A stretch of 64,000 nt of DNA from Apiotrichum sp. Y4204 (Eukaryota > Basidiomycota > Tremellomycetes > Trichosporonales > Trichosporonaceae). The position numbers and the translations under genes are program-made. This document shows, one piece after another, positions 43,665 through 55,026 of this stretch (positions within the stretch are counted from its first letter, which is position 1; every line of letters starts with the position of its first letter). The notes beneath the pieces were generated by a model, which saw only the letters and a program-made list of their open reading frames with translations, did not search any database and was not told the origin of the DNA. Where the stretch lies: positions 310,001 through 374,000 of the forward strand of contig JAMYHL010000032.1 in the NCBI GenBank assembly GCA_025531455.1, read 5' to 3'.

Positions 43665-44849
43665 ATGCCTCCCCAGCCCATCCGCTTCGGGGTGGTCTCC
43701 TCCTCCCACCCCAAGGCAACCGCCATTGGCGGCAAGCGCTACGTGCTCTACAGCTCGAAGCAGGCCAAGGATGACGAGTCCATGTCCTCGCCCGCTCCCC
43801 CCTCGCGTCTCTCGGCGAACAAGCGCCGCAAGGCCGCTCCCATAGTCATCGAGCCTGCCGAGGAGCTCATGAGCATGACCATGGAGCCGCTGAACGTCAC
43901 CATTGTCGCACGCTGTGTCCTGGCCCACTCCCTGCCCCCCTCCCAGCCCAACGGCTCGTCTTCCAAGAAGCGCTCCCACCGTGACACCCCAACCGCATCC
44001 CCTACGCCCCCCATCGGCCCCCCCGTCCACCCCTACTCGCGCCACTCGGACCTCGCCAACACGCGTAGTACCATCCCCTCCCCCCATGAGCTCGCCCGCG
44101 CCGAGCGTATGGAAGAGGAGCGTGCCAGGCAGAAGAAGGAGAATGCCGCCGCCGCCCGTGCTGCTGCCGCCCTCGCTCGTCGCCGTCGTGCTCTCCGCTC
44201 GGGTGGCCGCAACACCCCGCGCCCCTCCGCCGCGGCTACCCCCGCCAGTATGATCCCCCCCATTCAGCGTGCTGTTGCCGCCCAGCGCGCCCGCTCCGCC
44301 GAGGCCGCTGCCGCCGAGGCGCACGCGGCTGAGGCGGCCGCCGCTGGTATCCCCATCGAGCCCGAGGACGACGGCACAACTCCCCTCACCCACCGCGCCC
44401 TCAAGCGCACCCGTAGCTCAAATCATGTCAATGGCAGCAACGGTACATCTGTCGGCTCGCCCCTGCGTACGGTCACTAATGGCCACGGCGACGACGACAG
44501 CGACATCCCGCAGACAAACGGCACCGCCAACGGCTCGTCCTCCGAGGATGGCGGGCGTAAGCGTTCGCGCCTGGCGGAATCGACTCTTCCCCCATCACGT
44601 ACTTCCGCCCGCCGTGCTGCCAGCGCTTCTCCGCAAGGCACCGCCGCCGCCCTCCCCGACTCATCCCCCCGCAAAGGTGGTGCGTCCGACCCAACTCTCT
44701 CCCCCGAGGGTGTATCCATGCGCCGCGCCGTCTCGGCCCAGGACACTGCGGGTATCAGGCGTGCACAGGCGCGCGTCGGCTCGGCTGGGCCCGAGGTGCG
44801 TGAGCGCTCACGGCGCGAGGTGCAGCTGCCTGCCAGGCTGCGCGAGTAG
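43665..44849 (+). CDS. SP/TP-rich, basic, probably nuclear protein of unknown function
   Basis: A 394-residue frame from ATG 43665 (CAACATGCC); an in-frame ATG 47 codons upstream lies in the C/T-rich leader and is less likely. The N-terminal 40 residues (PIRFGVVSSSHPKATAIGGK then RYVLYSSK) look conserved rather than random. They are followed by a basic NKRRK cluster, an Ala/Arg/Glu-rich helical segment (about residues 145-185, ARRRRALRSG), a second Ala/Glu helix and a disordered tail with many SP or TP sites and KR pairs (RKRSR). Unrecognised. Composition suggests a nuclear, kinase-regulated protein; the long upstream region suggests complex regulation. Both are inferences. Confidence 0.7.
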   Translation: MPPQPIRFGVVSSSHPKATAIGGKRYVLYSSKQAKDDESMSSPAPPSRLSANKRRKAAPIVIEPAEELMSMTMEPLNVTIVARCVLAHSLPPSQPNGSSSKKRSHRDTPTASPTPPIGPPVHPYSRHSDLANTRSTIPSPHELARAERMEEERARQKKENAAAARAAAALARRRRALRSGGRNTPRPSAAATPASMIPPIQRAVAAQRARSAEAAAAEAHAAEAAAAGIPIEPEDDGTTPLTHRALKRTRSSNHVNGSNGTSVGSPLRTVTNGHGDDDSDIPQTNGTANGSSSEDGGRKRSRLAESTLPPSRTSARRAASASPQGTAAALPDSSPRKGGASDPTLSPEGVSMRRAVSAQDTAGIRRAQARVGSAGPEVRERSRREVQLPARLRE

Positions 44850-46873
44850 GAGGACCCGCGAACGGCGAGATTAGAGCCCTGTAATCTACCACCACCGCGG
44901 GCCGAGCCCCGCTGTACAGCTGTACGTGTATGATGTACGCCTTCATCACCCCGCCATCGACCCCCGGTCCCATCACTCGCATGCTCGCATCAGCGCCGCC
45001 GCACCCTGGGGGCGTGGATCCGGATCCGCCATATGTGATCTCCCTCGCCATCGCCATCCGCCAATTTCCCGAGCAGCCTGATGCGATCTGCACCCATCCA
45101 CTACCAAGTAACCCCCATCCCCCTGTCCCTAATGTAGCTGCTTGTATGTCACTGTGCATAACATCGTGTGCCCCCAATAGCTGCATCTCATTGTCCTTGT
45201 GTGTGTGTGCGTGTTTGTTTCGGTATGGGACACTCGGAGCTCGGAGCCAGAGCCAAGGGCCGACATGGCGCGAGTGACAATTTCTCGACATGCAGTGTGA
45301 CACAAAGTTTGGCCCAGCAGGTGAGCTATGAGCTACGAGCTATGCATGCTACGGGACCCCCGCACTGGCGCCTGCCGCCTGGCGCTGAGCGAGCCTCGGC
45401 TGCTCTGCTCTGCCGTGCATGCCTAGGGTGCAGGGTGGCTGCCCTGTTCCTCCAGTTTCCTGTCTTTCCTGTCCCTGGGCCCTCGCGCACTTCGCGCACT
45501 TCACACAGTCCATACACTCCACCGGGCCACCGACCGGTGCTCGGTTCCGAATCGTAATCAGGCGTCACACAGGCCCGGGTGGCGCGCAGAGCGAGAGAGA
45601 GGCGGAGTGGGTTCTATAATCTATGTATGTGTGAATGTACAAGATGAGTCCCATCGTCTGCAATGAGGATGCTCGAGTCGATATATTGTACATGAATCAT
45701 GCTCGACAAAATGCACCTCTTGTATGGCTACGGCGCTGCAAGTCGTCGCTTCTGGCTCCTGGGTCCACGGCTAGAGCTGTACATATATTTCTTATCTGGC
45801 GCGATCGGCAGAATTCCCCACGCGCCGGGAACAACACACCAAAACACGCCCATCTCCCTATGGCTGCTGGCCTCGGGCTGTGCGAGTGGAATGACGTAAC
45901 GAAAATTTATCCCGACCATTCCTCTTTTTTTTGCTTCCCAGTGCTTTCCCGCTCTTGTCCACATGCACTAGTTACGAGTAGTTGGAACAGTCGGACTAGC
46001 ACTACTTCGCCACCACCTGCGCCGACGCACACTCCCGAGCTCCGTCAGTGTCAATGTCAGTGTCATTGGAGCCTCTGCCCCACCCAGACGACGCATGTCC
46101 AGCGTGCTCCGCGCCGCGCTGCGTCAGCCTGGAACCGGGGCCGCGAGACAGCGAGGCCCGCAAGGTAGCGTGGCCGCGAAACGAGGAGGTCAACCACAGA
46201 CTGGAGGCCGAATCCCGGTGCGTGCAGATTGTCCAGGGCCATGCCGCGCACTGCCGGCGCTGGAATGCACGTGCGCTCACGTGCGGCGCGGAACGCGAAG
46301 GATGGAATGGCGGATATAGGATACGCGTAGGGGGGAGGAAAGTTGGGCCTTGGCTAAATTACCCTCCCGGTGCCAAGGCGTACTTGGCTTGTCTTGCTAC
46401 AACTTTGGACGCCACAAATCGCGGATGCGGAGATATTTGCTACGTTTCTGGGGGCGTGGATGCGTCTCGCGGGGGGAGCCAGATGAGCGACGACATGAAC
46501 TGTAATGTATGCAATTACTTCTTTCTCCATCAGTTGGCTTACATCCGGATGCGGCTAGCGGACGGACGACGATGACCCCGAGCCGGGTTGCGTATCGGTG
46601 GAGCTGGGTGAACGGCCGATTTGTTGGGGATGCTGAGGGCGATGTTTGTGGTCAGTCGTTCTCAACACTTACATTCATAACCATCACGTCTTGTAGGCAT
46701 CCTTGCGGGCGATTCTCCGGGCGGTGGACTGGGAGTTGTGCTGGCGGCCGCTGCTACCGTCAGCTACGAGACCCATCTGCAGATTATGAGGTTGTGACGC
46801 GTCGTCAGCTCCAACCCCAAAGATCCGGCTTTCCACAAGCAGGACGAGGCGGCGCGGAGGACGGAGAAATAGC

Positions 46874-46900
46874 GAGCGGCGAGCGGCGAGCGGCGAGCGG
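46874..46900. repeat. tandem heptamer GAGCGGC, about four units
   Basis: Direct perfect repeats of a 7-bp unit in intergenic DNA. Confidence 0.9.
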
Positions 46901-47840
46901 TAACCGGCGACGTCAGATCAGTCATGCGTTAGTTGACGTTAGCACGCGCCCACGTATTCGCCGAGAGACCGAGATGGAGCTGCGCACGGAGGTGACATCA
47001 GGCCTGCCTTTTCTGATCAGCTCCGTCTCCTCACCGATTCCATACTCACTAGTTGAGAGAGGTCGAACAAAGATCATCTCGTGACTGCTCCGCGTGAGTT
47101 GATTCGTATCCTGTGGTAAAAGAGGTGCAGAGTGTTAGGCCTGATCATTCTCACGTGCACTCACCGTGTCGTTTCCCCCGCCGCGCACTCCGGCCGCCTG
47201 TCGCTTTCACACCGCCCATGCAAGTGCGCGTGCGAGTTCGATTGGGGATTTGATGAGGGAGTGGAAGGGATGGAAGTTAAGAGGGAATGAGGTTGGAGAT
47301 CTCCGCAGGCCCCGCCCAGGATTCCATTAAAAGTCGGGATGTGATGGGATCTGCTAATTCTGCTGATGTGCTGATGTGTTGACGTGCTGACGTGTTGATG
47401 TGCTGATGATGTAGAAAGGATCAGCACCTGGGTGGCCTGGCCAGAGTAATGCATCGCGTGCAGTCGCTGGCACAGAGCGCAGACCCAGCGTAGAGTGCCC
47501 TCACCATTGCGGGTGGAATCAAGAGCCTTCCTCGCGTCTCGCGTCTCTGCGTCTCTGCGTCTCTGCACCTCTGCACCTCCATCTCATGGGTTGGACTAGT
47601 CCGCCGCGCGTCTGGTCCAGCTCTACGCCTCAAGTCTAGCTCCGCCGCGTCCCCTGGTCGTTGAACGCTGCGGAAGAGGCTGGTCATTCCACACACCCGA
47701 CCCTGCCCAGAGCTTCTCGCGCGCTCGCGTCATGAATTCACTACGCGACACCACCCCCGCTCGTTCTCGTCGCGGCGCGCGAGCAGAGGGTTGATGCAGA
47801 GCTGACGCGACGCGCCGTGTTTACCTCCGTCCCAGCGTCC

Positions 47841-47882
47841 CAGCTGCTGCCCAGCTGCTGCCCAGCTGCTGCCCAGCTGCAG
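47841..47882. repeat. tandem 11-bp repeat carrying CAGCTG
   Basis: Four units of CAGCTGCTGCC, the last ending CAGCTGCAG. They place four CAGCTG E-box palindromes exactly 11 bp apart, about 320-360 bp upstream of the gene that starts at 48201. Confidence 0.85.
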
Positions 47883-48200
47883 TTCCACCACTGTACGAGC
47901 TGCTGAACCCCCGTACTCACCCTCCAGCGCGAGTGGCAACGCTGTCGCTTTATAACCCCCATAACTCGTCTCTCTCTCTTCTTCTTCTCATCAAAGTTCT
48001 TATTAAGCTCTCCTGCAACCAGGACGTACAACAGTACCCAGTCCCTTGTCAACAGCACAGCTCCTCAGCGTCTACCGCTCAGCATATTCTGCTCCTCGAA
48101 CTACTTGTCTACTTCCGCGCTCACCGCGCTCTTAAGTCTTCATTCCCATCATACACATATCCACTGCCCTCACAACTCTACTCTCTGCTTCTTGTCGATC

Positions 48201-50244
48201 ATGACCACCACCTTCAACATCCACGCTGTTCTCAACGGCGAGATTCCCGCTCCTCCCCTCCCCACCCGCGTTCCCGGCCGTATCGACCCCGGACGCATCT
48301 ACCGAGGCGTGACCATAGATCCCCTCAACATCATGGGCCTCATCGAGCCTCAGCCCGAGCAGCTCGCCAACATCCACGGCATGCTCGCCGGCCAGCCGTC
48401 GCCATACGACCGCCGCCGTTTCGAGCAGCCCGTCGACGCCTCGTCGTCGGAGTCGCTCGTAGAAGTCACGTACTCCGCCATCCGCGTCGCGTCTTACGAG
48501 AAGGACGCGATGGCCGACTCTCGTCCCTGGCGAGTTGTGCGCGAGAATCGCCAGCGTACCCGCGCGGAACGCCACCGGCTTCATCGCCTCCAGGACTCGT
48601 ACCGGACTGCCAATCACCTCCAAGCGTTGCGCGACGATACGGTCCGCAACCAGAGGGTTGATCTCCCCGTCCGGGTCCGCGTTCGTGGCCGTGTTCACAA
48701 TAACGCCGAGGTATGTCACTGCCATCAGCACCCCAGGCGCCTTCGCTCACAACCAGGAGACCCGCGAACTGCAAAATGATGCGGTAGCGGTACGCGTATA
48801 TCACGAGGAGCCTGTCCCGCCGATGATGGACTCTCCCCCGTCGTTGGAGGTCGCGACGGACACTCCCACTCCCGTCACTCAGAGCCCTGTCACGCCGAAT
48901 GCGGGCGAGATCGAGATGGAGGCCGATGTTGATATGTCTTCCGGCTCAGTGCCATGTATTCCCGCGAACCTGGACTACGAGAACGAGGACATCAACTTCG
49001 ACGACATCCCAGAGATGTCGCATATTCTTGCCAACGCCCCCTCCACCCCGCCCAGCCCAGAGATCAACCCGCAGGGCATCGACATCAGCTACGATGCCAT
49101 CCCAGACATGTCACTGGTTCTGGCCGGCACCCCGTTCACGCCACCCACCCCACAAATCCGCGCACAGCCCAATGACACCAGGCGCGTAAGGTACGACTGG
49201 AGCGGCGTAGCCGGTTACTCCACGGAATATTCCGAGGAGACGGGGAGCGTGTTCGAGTTCTTTGCCGACGACGACTCGACGCGAGGCGCTCATGTTCGCG
49301 CTGGCCCTGCGGAGAGTGACAATGAGACCGAGGGCTTTGAGAGCGTCGGGAACGAGGAGAGCGCCGGGGACAGCGACCACTTTGCGGACGACGAGTCCTT
49401 CGACGAAAACCAGTACGATAGCGACCTCGACAGCGACGAGGACAATGAGGGAGTCGACAGCCGGGATGAGTCCACCGGCGACGAGGTCCAGCTTTATGGT
49501 GACGAGGAGCAGAGCGAGCTTGTCGCCGTCGACGACGCCATGCCATGGGCCGCAAACGCCGAGGAGGATTACGTGCTCTCGGGCGCCGAGAGCCCGAGCA
49601 GCTTTGAGATCGAGGGGACCGTCCCCGACATGAGCGACTTCGGCTCTGTTGTGGGCAACGAGGAGGAGATTGTGCCGCCGCAGGAATCGGACGAGAACGG
49701 CGACGACAGCGACGACCGCGACGACCGCGACGACGACCAGCCCGCGGTGGGTACTGTGGCCGACACCGCGCAGTCATGCGGGAGTTCGGTCGAGTGTGAG
49801 GAGGCGCGTCCGGCGGGGCCCAAGGGCAAGGTCCGCTTTGCGGACAACTTGGAGGAGGAGATGAAGGCGGCGAGGCGCACAGCGGTGCGCATGAAGGAGA
49901 TGGAGAAGGAGAAGGCTGCCGCGGAGCGTTGCCGCAGCGTTCGTGACCGTGTCAGGCAGACGTGCGCCAAGGTTCGGGGGGGGCCTTCGGCGCATGTTCT
50001 GCCTCGCATAGGTGTCGGGTGCCTGCTTGCAGTGGTCTGCATGCCGTACACTGCAGTATGCGCTGGCGCATCTGCAGCTTTATGCATTATAATTCGGTTG
50101 TGGCACGTCTATTCATGTTTTCAGCCTCATGTTGCCACACTTATCAGTAGTGCAGTAGCCGACGGAACTCGGGTATCTGTTCTGTCACACGTGCCACTCA
50201 CTCCTCCAGGCGATATCCAGGCAGATAAGCGATTCATACTCTAA
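48201..50244 (+). CDS. acidic protein with C-terminal membrane segments, unknown function
   Basis: Two exons, 48201..48710 and 48757..50244, 665 residues; the 46-nt intron begins GTATGT and ends AACCAG, phase 0. The N-terminal 170 residues are Arg/Pro-rich and mostly ordered-looking (DPGRIYRGVTIDPLNIMGLI). The middle (about 190-540) is very acidic with Asp/Glu/Ser runs and two related IDISYDAIPDMS / INFDDIPEMS motifs. About residues 545-580 form a basic coiled-coil-like helix. Near the C-terminus two adjacent hydrophobic stretches (IGVGCLLAVVCMPYTAV, then ASAALCIIIRLW) suggest a hairpin membrane anchor. No family is recognised. It converges on the glycosidase gene, with 172 bp between stops. 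Confidence 0.7.
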
Positions 50245-50416
50245 TGCTATCAACAGTCGCGGCTAAAGTTCAGACATATTCTACTCTACGAAGCGGGCAA
50301 GCTGAACCAGGATAGTGTCCGTGGCGGGGCAGATAGATGGGTCAAGATGGTGGAAAGACAAGCACGGCCAGGGAGAAACAACAAAAAAGGACTGCCAGAG
50401 TCGGGAAAACGCAGTT

Positions 50417-52243
50417 CTAGAGAAGGAGGGCGAGCGCAGCTCCAGCAGCAGCGAGCGCGATGCTAGCGCCCGTGCGGCCAGCCGCGGATTTAGGGTCTGC
50501 GAGCGGGTCGTCCTTTGCATTGTTTCCCGGCTTGCCCTGTTTCTCCCAGTCATTGTACGCCGCGTACGCGAGGACGAGGAAGCTCTGCCCCTCGGCAGAG
50601 TATGCGCCCTCGGAGACAAACTTCATGGGATCGGTAACGTGCGTGAGGTATCCCGTGCCGTTGACGTTGCGCGAGCCGCCGGCGAGCAGCTGCAGCGACA
50701 TTGGGACATAGTCGTTTGTGAGACCCATGGTGGAGAAGCGCAGGCCCGCGGCCGCCATGAGAATCGACGCGGACGAGTCCTCGAACGACTTGTCGTCGTT
50801 GATGTGGTTCCGCAGCAGACCGTTGGGAGACTGCGGGGATGAGTAATGGTGAAAGAGTGGAATGTGTTCTGTTTTACTCACGAGACGCGACTTTGAGGCG
50901 TCAAAGACCTCGGCGGCGAGAGCCTTGAGGTCGTCAATCTCGCCCTTCATCTCGTCGGCGAACGGCCCCGACTTGATCGTGGCAATGACGCGCGCCGTGC
51001 CGGCCACGACCCACGCGTTGCCCGTCGCCCACAGGGACGGGTCCTCAGCCTCCCACCCCTTGCTCATGTGCGCCCACAGCTTGGTCTCCTTGTCCTGCAG
51101 GATCTCGCGGTACTCTTTGATCTGCTTGACGGCCTCGTCGACGAGCGTCTTGTTCTTCATCACCGAGCCGTAGTATGCCAGGAAGGGCGGGACCATGTAC
51201 ACGTTGTCTGCCCAGAGCTGCATCGAGCACTCGCGGTGCGAGATCGCGCCGTTGGGTGCCTGTTGTCAGCACGGGCGTTACTCCATGTATCAACTGCCGT
51301 CGCTGCCACAGCCTCCCGCCACATGTCCTGCCACGCGCAGTTGATGGAATGAATGCCAAGGGCTTGGCATATGTTCTTCCACACATCCGGCACATAACAC
51401 AAACACACAACACACAGGTACACAGACACGTCCCGACGGTACGTACCCTAGGAACATGGTAGAGGACAAAGTTGACTTGGGAGGTAGCGGCGTCCAGGTA
51501 GCGCGTGCCGTTGCGGCTGCCGCCGTTTGTCGCGCGGTCAGCCATGAGGATCGGCACGCCGAGGGATGGCGGGTCGCCGGCCGCGCCAGCGGCGTGGACG
51601 AGCGGCGACCCGGGGGGCAAAGAGCGGTCCCGCTGCGCAGGCGTCACGTCGCAGGTATGGTTGGACGGGGCGGCCGAGTGCGTCGTGCTCGGTACTGGGC
51701 TGGACGTCGGAGCGTCCTGTCGGCGCTGGAGGTCACTTGCCTGCGTATTGTTCTGCGGTGCCGTGCGGTCCACAGGCGTCGGGCGCTGATCCATCGCAGC
51801 ATTCGCAATCTGCATAATCTCCGGGATGCTGTCGGCATTGATGCTCTGCGTGTAAAAGTCGGCGTTCTGCGCGGCGTACACCGACAGCTCGGGGTGTGTC
51901 CATTCGAGCGTCGCCTCTGCACGGGTACCGTTCTCCCAGCTGCGACGTCAGTAACCACCCGTCAATAACCACCCCCATACCGCCGTGATGAAACAGGGAC
52001 AGCTTGGCACGGCCGGCAGCCGGCTGCTGCGCATGTGGTTGTTGTCGCAACCTGCAACACAAACGCCCATTTGCATTCCAGCAACCCACATGTACCTCGC
52101 CGCTAACGCTAAACTCACCTGTGGACGTTGAGCTCGATCATGCGCTGGTACACGACCTTGAGGCATTCCGGCGTGAGGTGCTTGCCGTGCACGACGGCGG
52201 GGGCGAGCACGGCGGCGAGCGCAGCAATGTCGAGGACCCTCAT
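50417..52243 (-). CDS. secreted GH105-like six-hairpin glycosidase, likely GPI-anchored
   Basis: Four exons, complement(50417..50830, 50882..51259, 51447..51939, 52119..52243), 469 residues. Residues 1-20 are a signal peptide (MRVLDIAALAAVLAPAVVHG). Family motifs: SWENGTRAEATLEW, LYHVPRAPNGAISHRE, MQLWADNVYMVPPFLAYYG, GNAWVVAGTARVIA and the helical C-terminal half. These are typical of the alpha/alpha-barrel proteins related to unsaturated rhamnogalacturonyl hydrolases, which cleave unsaturated uronic acid from plant or microbial polysaccharides. The last 20 residues are hydrophobic after a small-residue stretch (a GPI-type signal), so the enzyme may act at the cell surface. An Asn/Ser/Thr-rich insertion (about residues 80-140) is unusual. 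The first two introns are long for this window (179 and 187 nt); the last (51 nt) is in frame and open. Confidence 0.85.
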
Positions 52244-55026
52244 GCTGGGCTAGTGACGCAACGCGAAAATGGGGTGAGGAGCTGCGGGTTGGTGAGAGAG
52301 AGAGGAGGGATAGAGCTGCGCAGCGGATCACTGGAATCGGGGTCGCTGCGGGACAGTCGGGGCTCGGCGACGGATAAGCGATAAGCTGCCTGACGCAGGG
52401 TCTTCGGAGATGGTGAGCTCGGCGCTGGGGTCGGCGAGCGATGAAGTAATAAACTCTTTGAGAGAGAGATAAGAGAAAAGACAGTGGGGGCGGGGAAGAG
52501 TCGACTGCGGGGGACCACCTGGGTCTATAAGCGAATGTACACTGCTGCACCTGAAACGACCAGGAAGAGGAGAGGATACCGAGAGGGACACGAGAAGGGG
52601 AGGGATAGTAACGCAAGAGGACAGGTGGATCGCGGCCGCAGCAGTTTTTGCATCGAGCGGCCACTTGGTGTAGCTTGGGTAGCTTGCTCATGGTCATGAT
52701 GAGTCATGTAGCGCAGAGGCACGGCGAGCGAGCGAGATGGGAAGCGGCCGGCGAGGCTGCGGGGAGAACCCCCAGCGGGAGCACAGCGCACAGCAGAGGG
52801 AGGCGGCGCAACTGCGAGATTGCATGAGATCCGAGATCACTACTACAGTACTACTATGCTGTCCAAGTGGCCAATGAATCCAGCGACGTCGCTCATCGTC
52901 TTGGCCCCATTGCCGTTCAGTCGGGCCGCTCCTTGGCCCCCTTGGATTCAGGAATTCTTGGCACCCAGCCGCAGCACTTGCTCAATGTGCAAGTCGGGCG
53001 GGCCACGGTCAGTACCACAGGTCTCGGGGGTCTCGGGGTGAACGGCCCGCGGGCCGGAAGCCGGCGGCGACCAGAGAAAAAAGTTGACAGGGGGATCCTA
53101 ATCGCTGGAAAGCCGAGGTGCCTGGCCATAGCTTGGCACCAGCGCAGTGGCCCCAGTCGGAGTTATCCATACTTTGCACAATCCTGACCTTTTTGGCCTC
53201 TTACGTGCCGCACACTATTTCCTACCCCTGTTCGGCCTTTTTGATTGACTCGGATACGTATCCTGTCCGCGTGTGCCCGCCTGCAGATTGTCCGTCGTTC
53301 ACTGTGGACGAGGTATCTAGCACTGCAATGCTATGTGGCGGGCTTGAAACAAGTATCACGAGTACCGTCATTGCTGAGCGCGAGCGTGGTCGATGCCCAG
53401 CACGTGCGCCGATTCCTGCCGCTCCAAGCTGCCAGTCTGCGATGGCATGGCCTCCACAGACCACGGCCTCGCGATGAGCCGACGAGATGGCCCTCTATCG
53501 ACTTCGCTCCCGTCTAGCAGCCTTAGTGGACAGCCTCCAATTGCGCCATGCGTGCTGGCGTTCACTCGTACTCACTCGTATGTACTCTCAATTAGTGATT
53601 GGCCATGTCGCGTCAAGGTCAAGGGCTTTCAGTCTTGCACACTCACGGCGGCGCCGCCATGCGCAGCAATCAGGTCCCCCCAGGCGGTCCCCGAAGCGGC
53701 AGGCATGGTCCCCGAAGCGGCATGCATCCCAAAGGCTGCACTTACTTCCCCATTGATGTGGGGCGCACAGCTTGCAGATAGATACTCTCTAATCGCACTT
53801 GCATGGATCTCGTAATCGGAGCAAACGTGCATTTGGATTCATTGGATTCATTATTGGATACACGCTGATCGCTGGTGTGCTGGGGCGTCGACGAGCGATC
53901 TGTTGGTGATCAGCACTGTGTGTGGATATTGGGCCCCTGCGGTGTGCGCCCCTTTTGACCCTGGGACAAGTCGACGATCTGACCCTGATACCCCTGATCG
54001 GGCCCCTGATCTCCGTTGAACGATCCGCCGAGTTGTGAGTTACGTAACAATTTGTTCTTTCTTTAGCGGCCGCCTTCCCCGTAGACAAAGACTAGGCGCG
54101 ACGTTAGAAGGCTCTACCTACCTCGCGGGCCTTATCAGAACTTATCCTGTCCCCCCTCTACATCCTCGCTTGGATTACGTATGGCTTTCTTTTGTTTTTG
54201 CTTTTCCCAGATCCAGGCACCTGGTGCGTGATTACTGGTGCGTGATTATGACGACACACCCAGTGCAGAGTTGAGGGATTAATCCTAATCGTGCAGTGTT
54301 ATTGTCCTTGCGGCTCTCTAATCCGGTTATCAAGTGCAATTACAAGTGGAATAGAAATGGTGATCCCATTGTTTCCACTCTAGCAGGGGCCCTAGAGGGT
54401 GTGATTCGGCTCCTTCCGGTCATCCCACACAGAGCAGGAGGGATGGCTGGCCTGAATTGGGCTCCAGCACCAGGGCCTCCAGCCTGGATCTGGGCTGGGG
54501 AGCGCAAAGCTCTCTCGGACACGTCCACATCGGACAAAGGCAACAACAACACCCCAAGCACAAAGTATGAGTAGGACGTCGAGCATGCTCTCTACGCGCA
54601 ATGTACGCTATGCATACACTCTATGCATCCCCGTATGCACACTCCTGGGCTGTGAATTATAAGGGCAGACTGTCCAAGAGGCGTGCATGCATTCGACTTG
54701 GCGCGTGGCGGCTGCTGGGGCTGAGAGGTGTTGTCATTGTTGTAATCGTGTGTGTATTGTGTCACAGCCCAGGGCAGCCACATGCAGCCAGCCAGCAGCC
54801 AGGAGCTAGGCGCGGTTGAACAGACACACAACACCGAACCACCGACCACCGACCACCGACTTGTAACGACGTTGCAAGGTTGCAAGTTCACCACGTCCAC
54901 CACATTCTGGACGTTACATCCACATTCAATCTCTCTTTTGCTTCGCTCCCCCTTTCTCCATCCTCACCTCTCCACTCCCACGCAGCGCAATCCACGAACA
55001 GCGCATCACCACAGCCACCACACACC
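52244..55026. other. 2.8-kb intergenic region upstream of beta-tubulin
   Basis: Between two divergent genes. No supported coding sequence or RNA gene. The last 150 bp before 55027 are C/T- and C/A-rich and resemble the tubulin leader. Confidence 0.5.

Larger units (their letters stand above)
44850..48200. other. 3.3-kb intergenic region with tandem repeats
   Basis: Between two plus-strand genes. No gene is supported. It contains a GAGCGGC heptamer array (46874-46900), a TGCTGATGTG-like degenerate array (47351-47410) and a CAGCTG-bearing array (47841-47882). The last 250 bp before 48201 are C/T-rich, with a likely transcription start region near TTTATAAC at 47949. Confidence 0.5.

Noticed and set aside
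44033..44393. Gly/Ala/Arg-rich frames antisense to the SP/TP-rich gene
   Set aside because: Low-complexity shadows of Ala/Arg-rich coding sequence.
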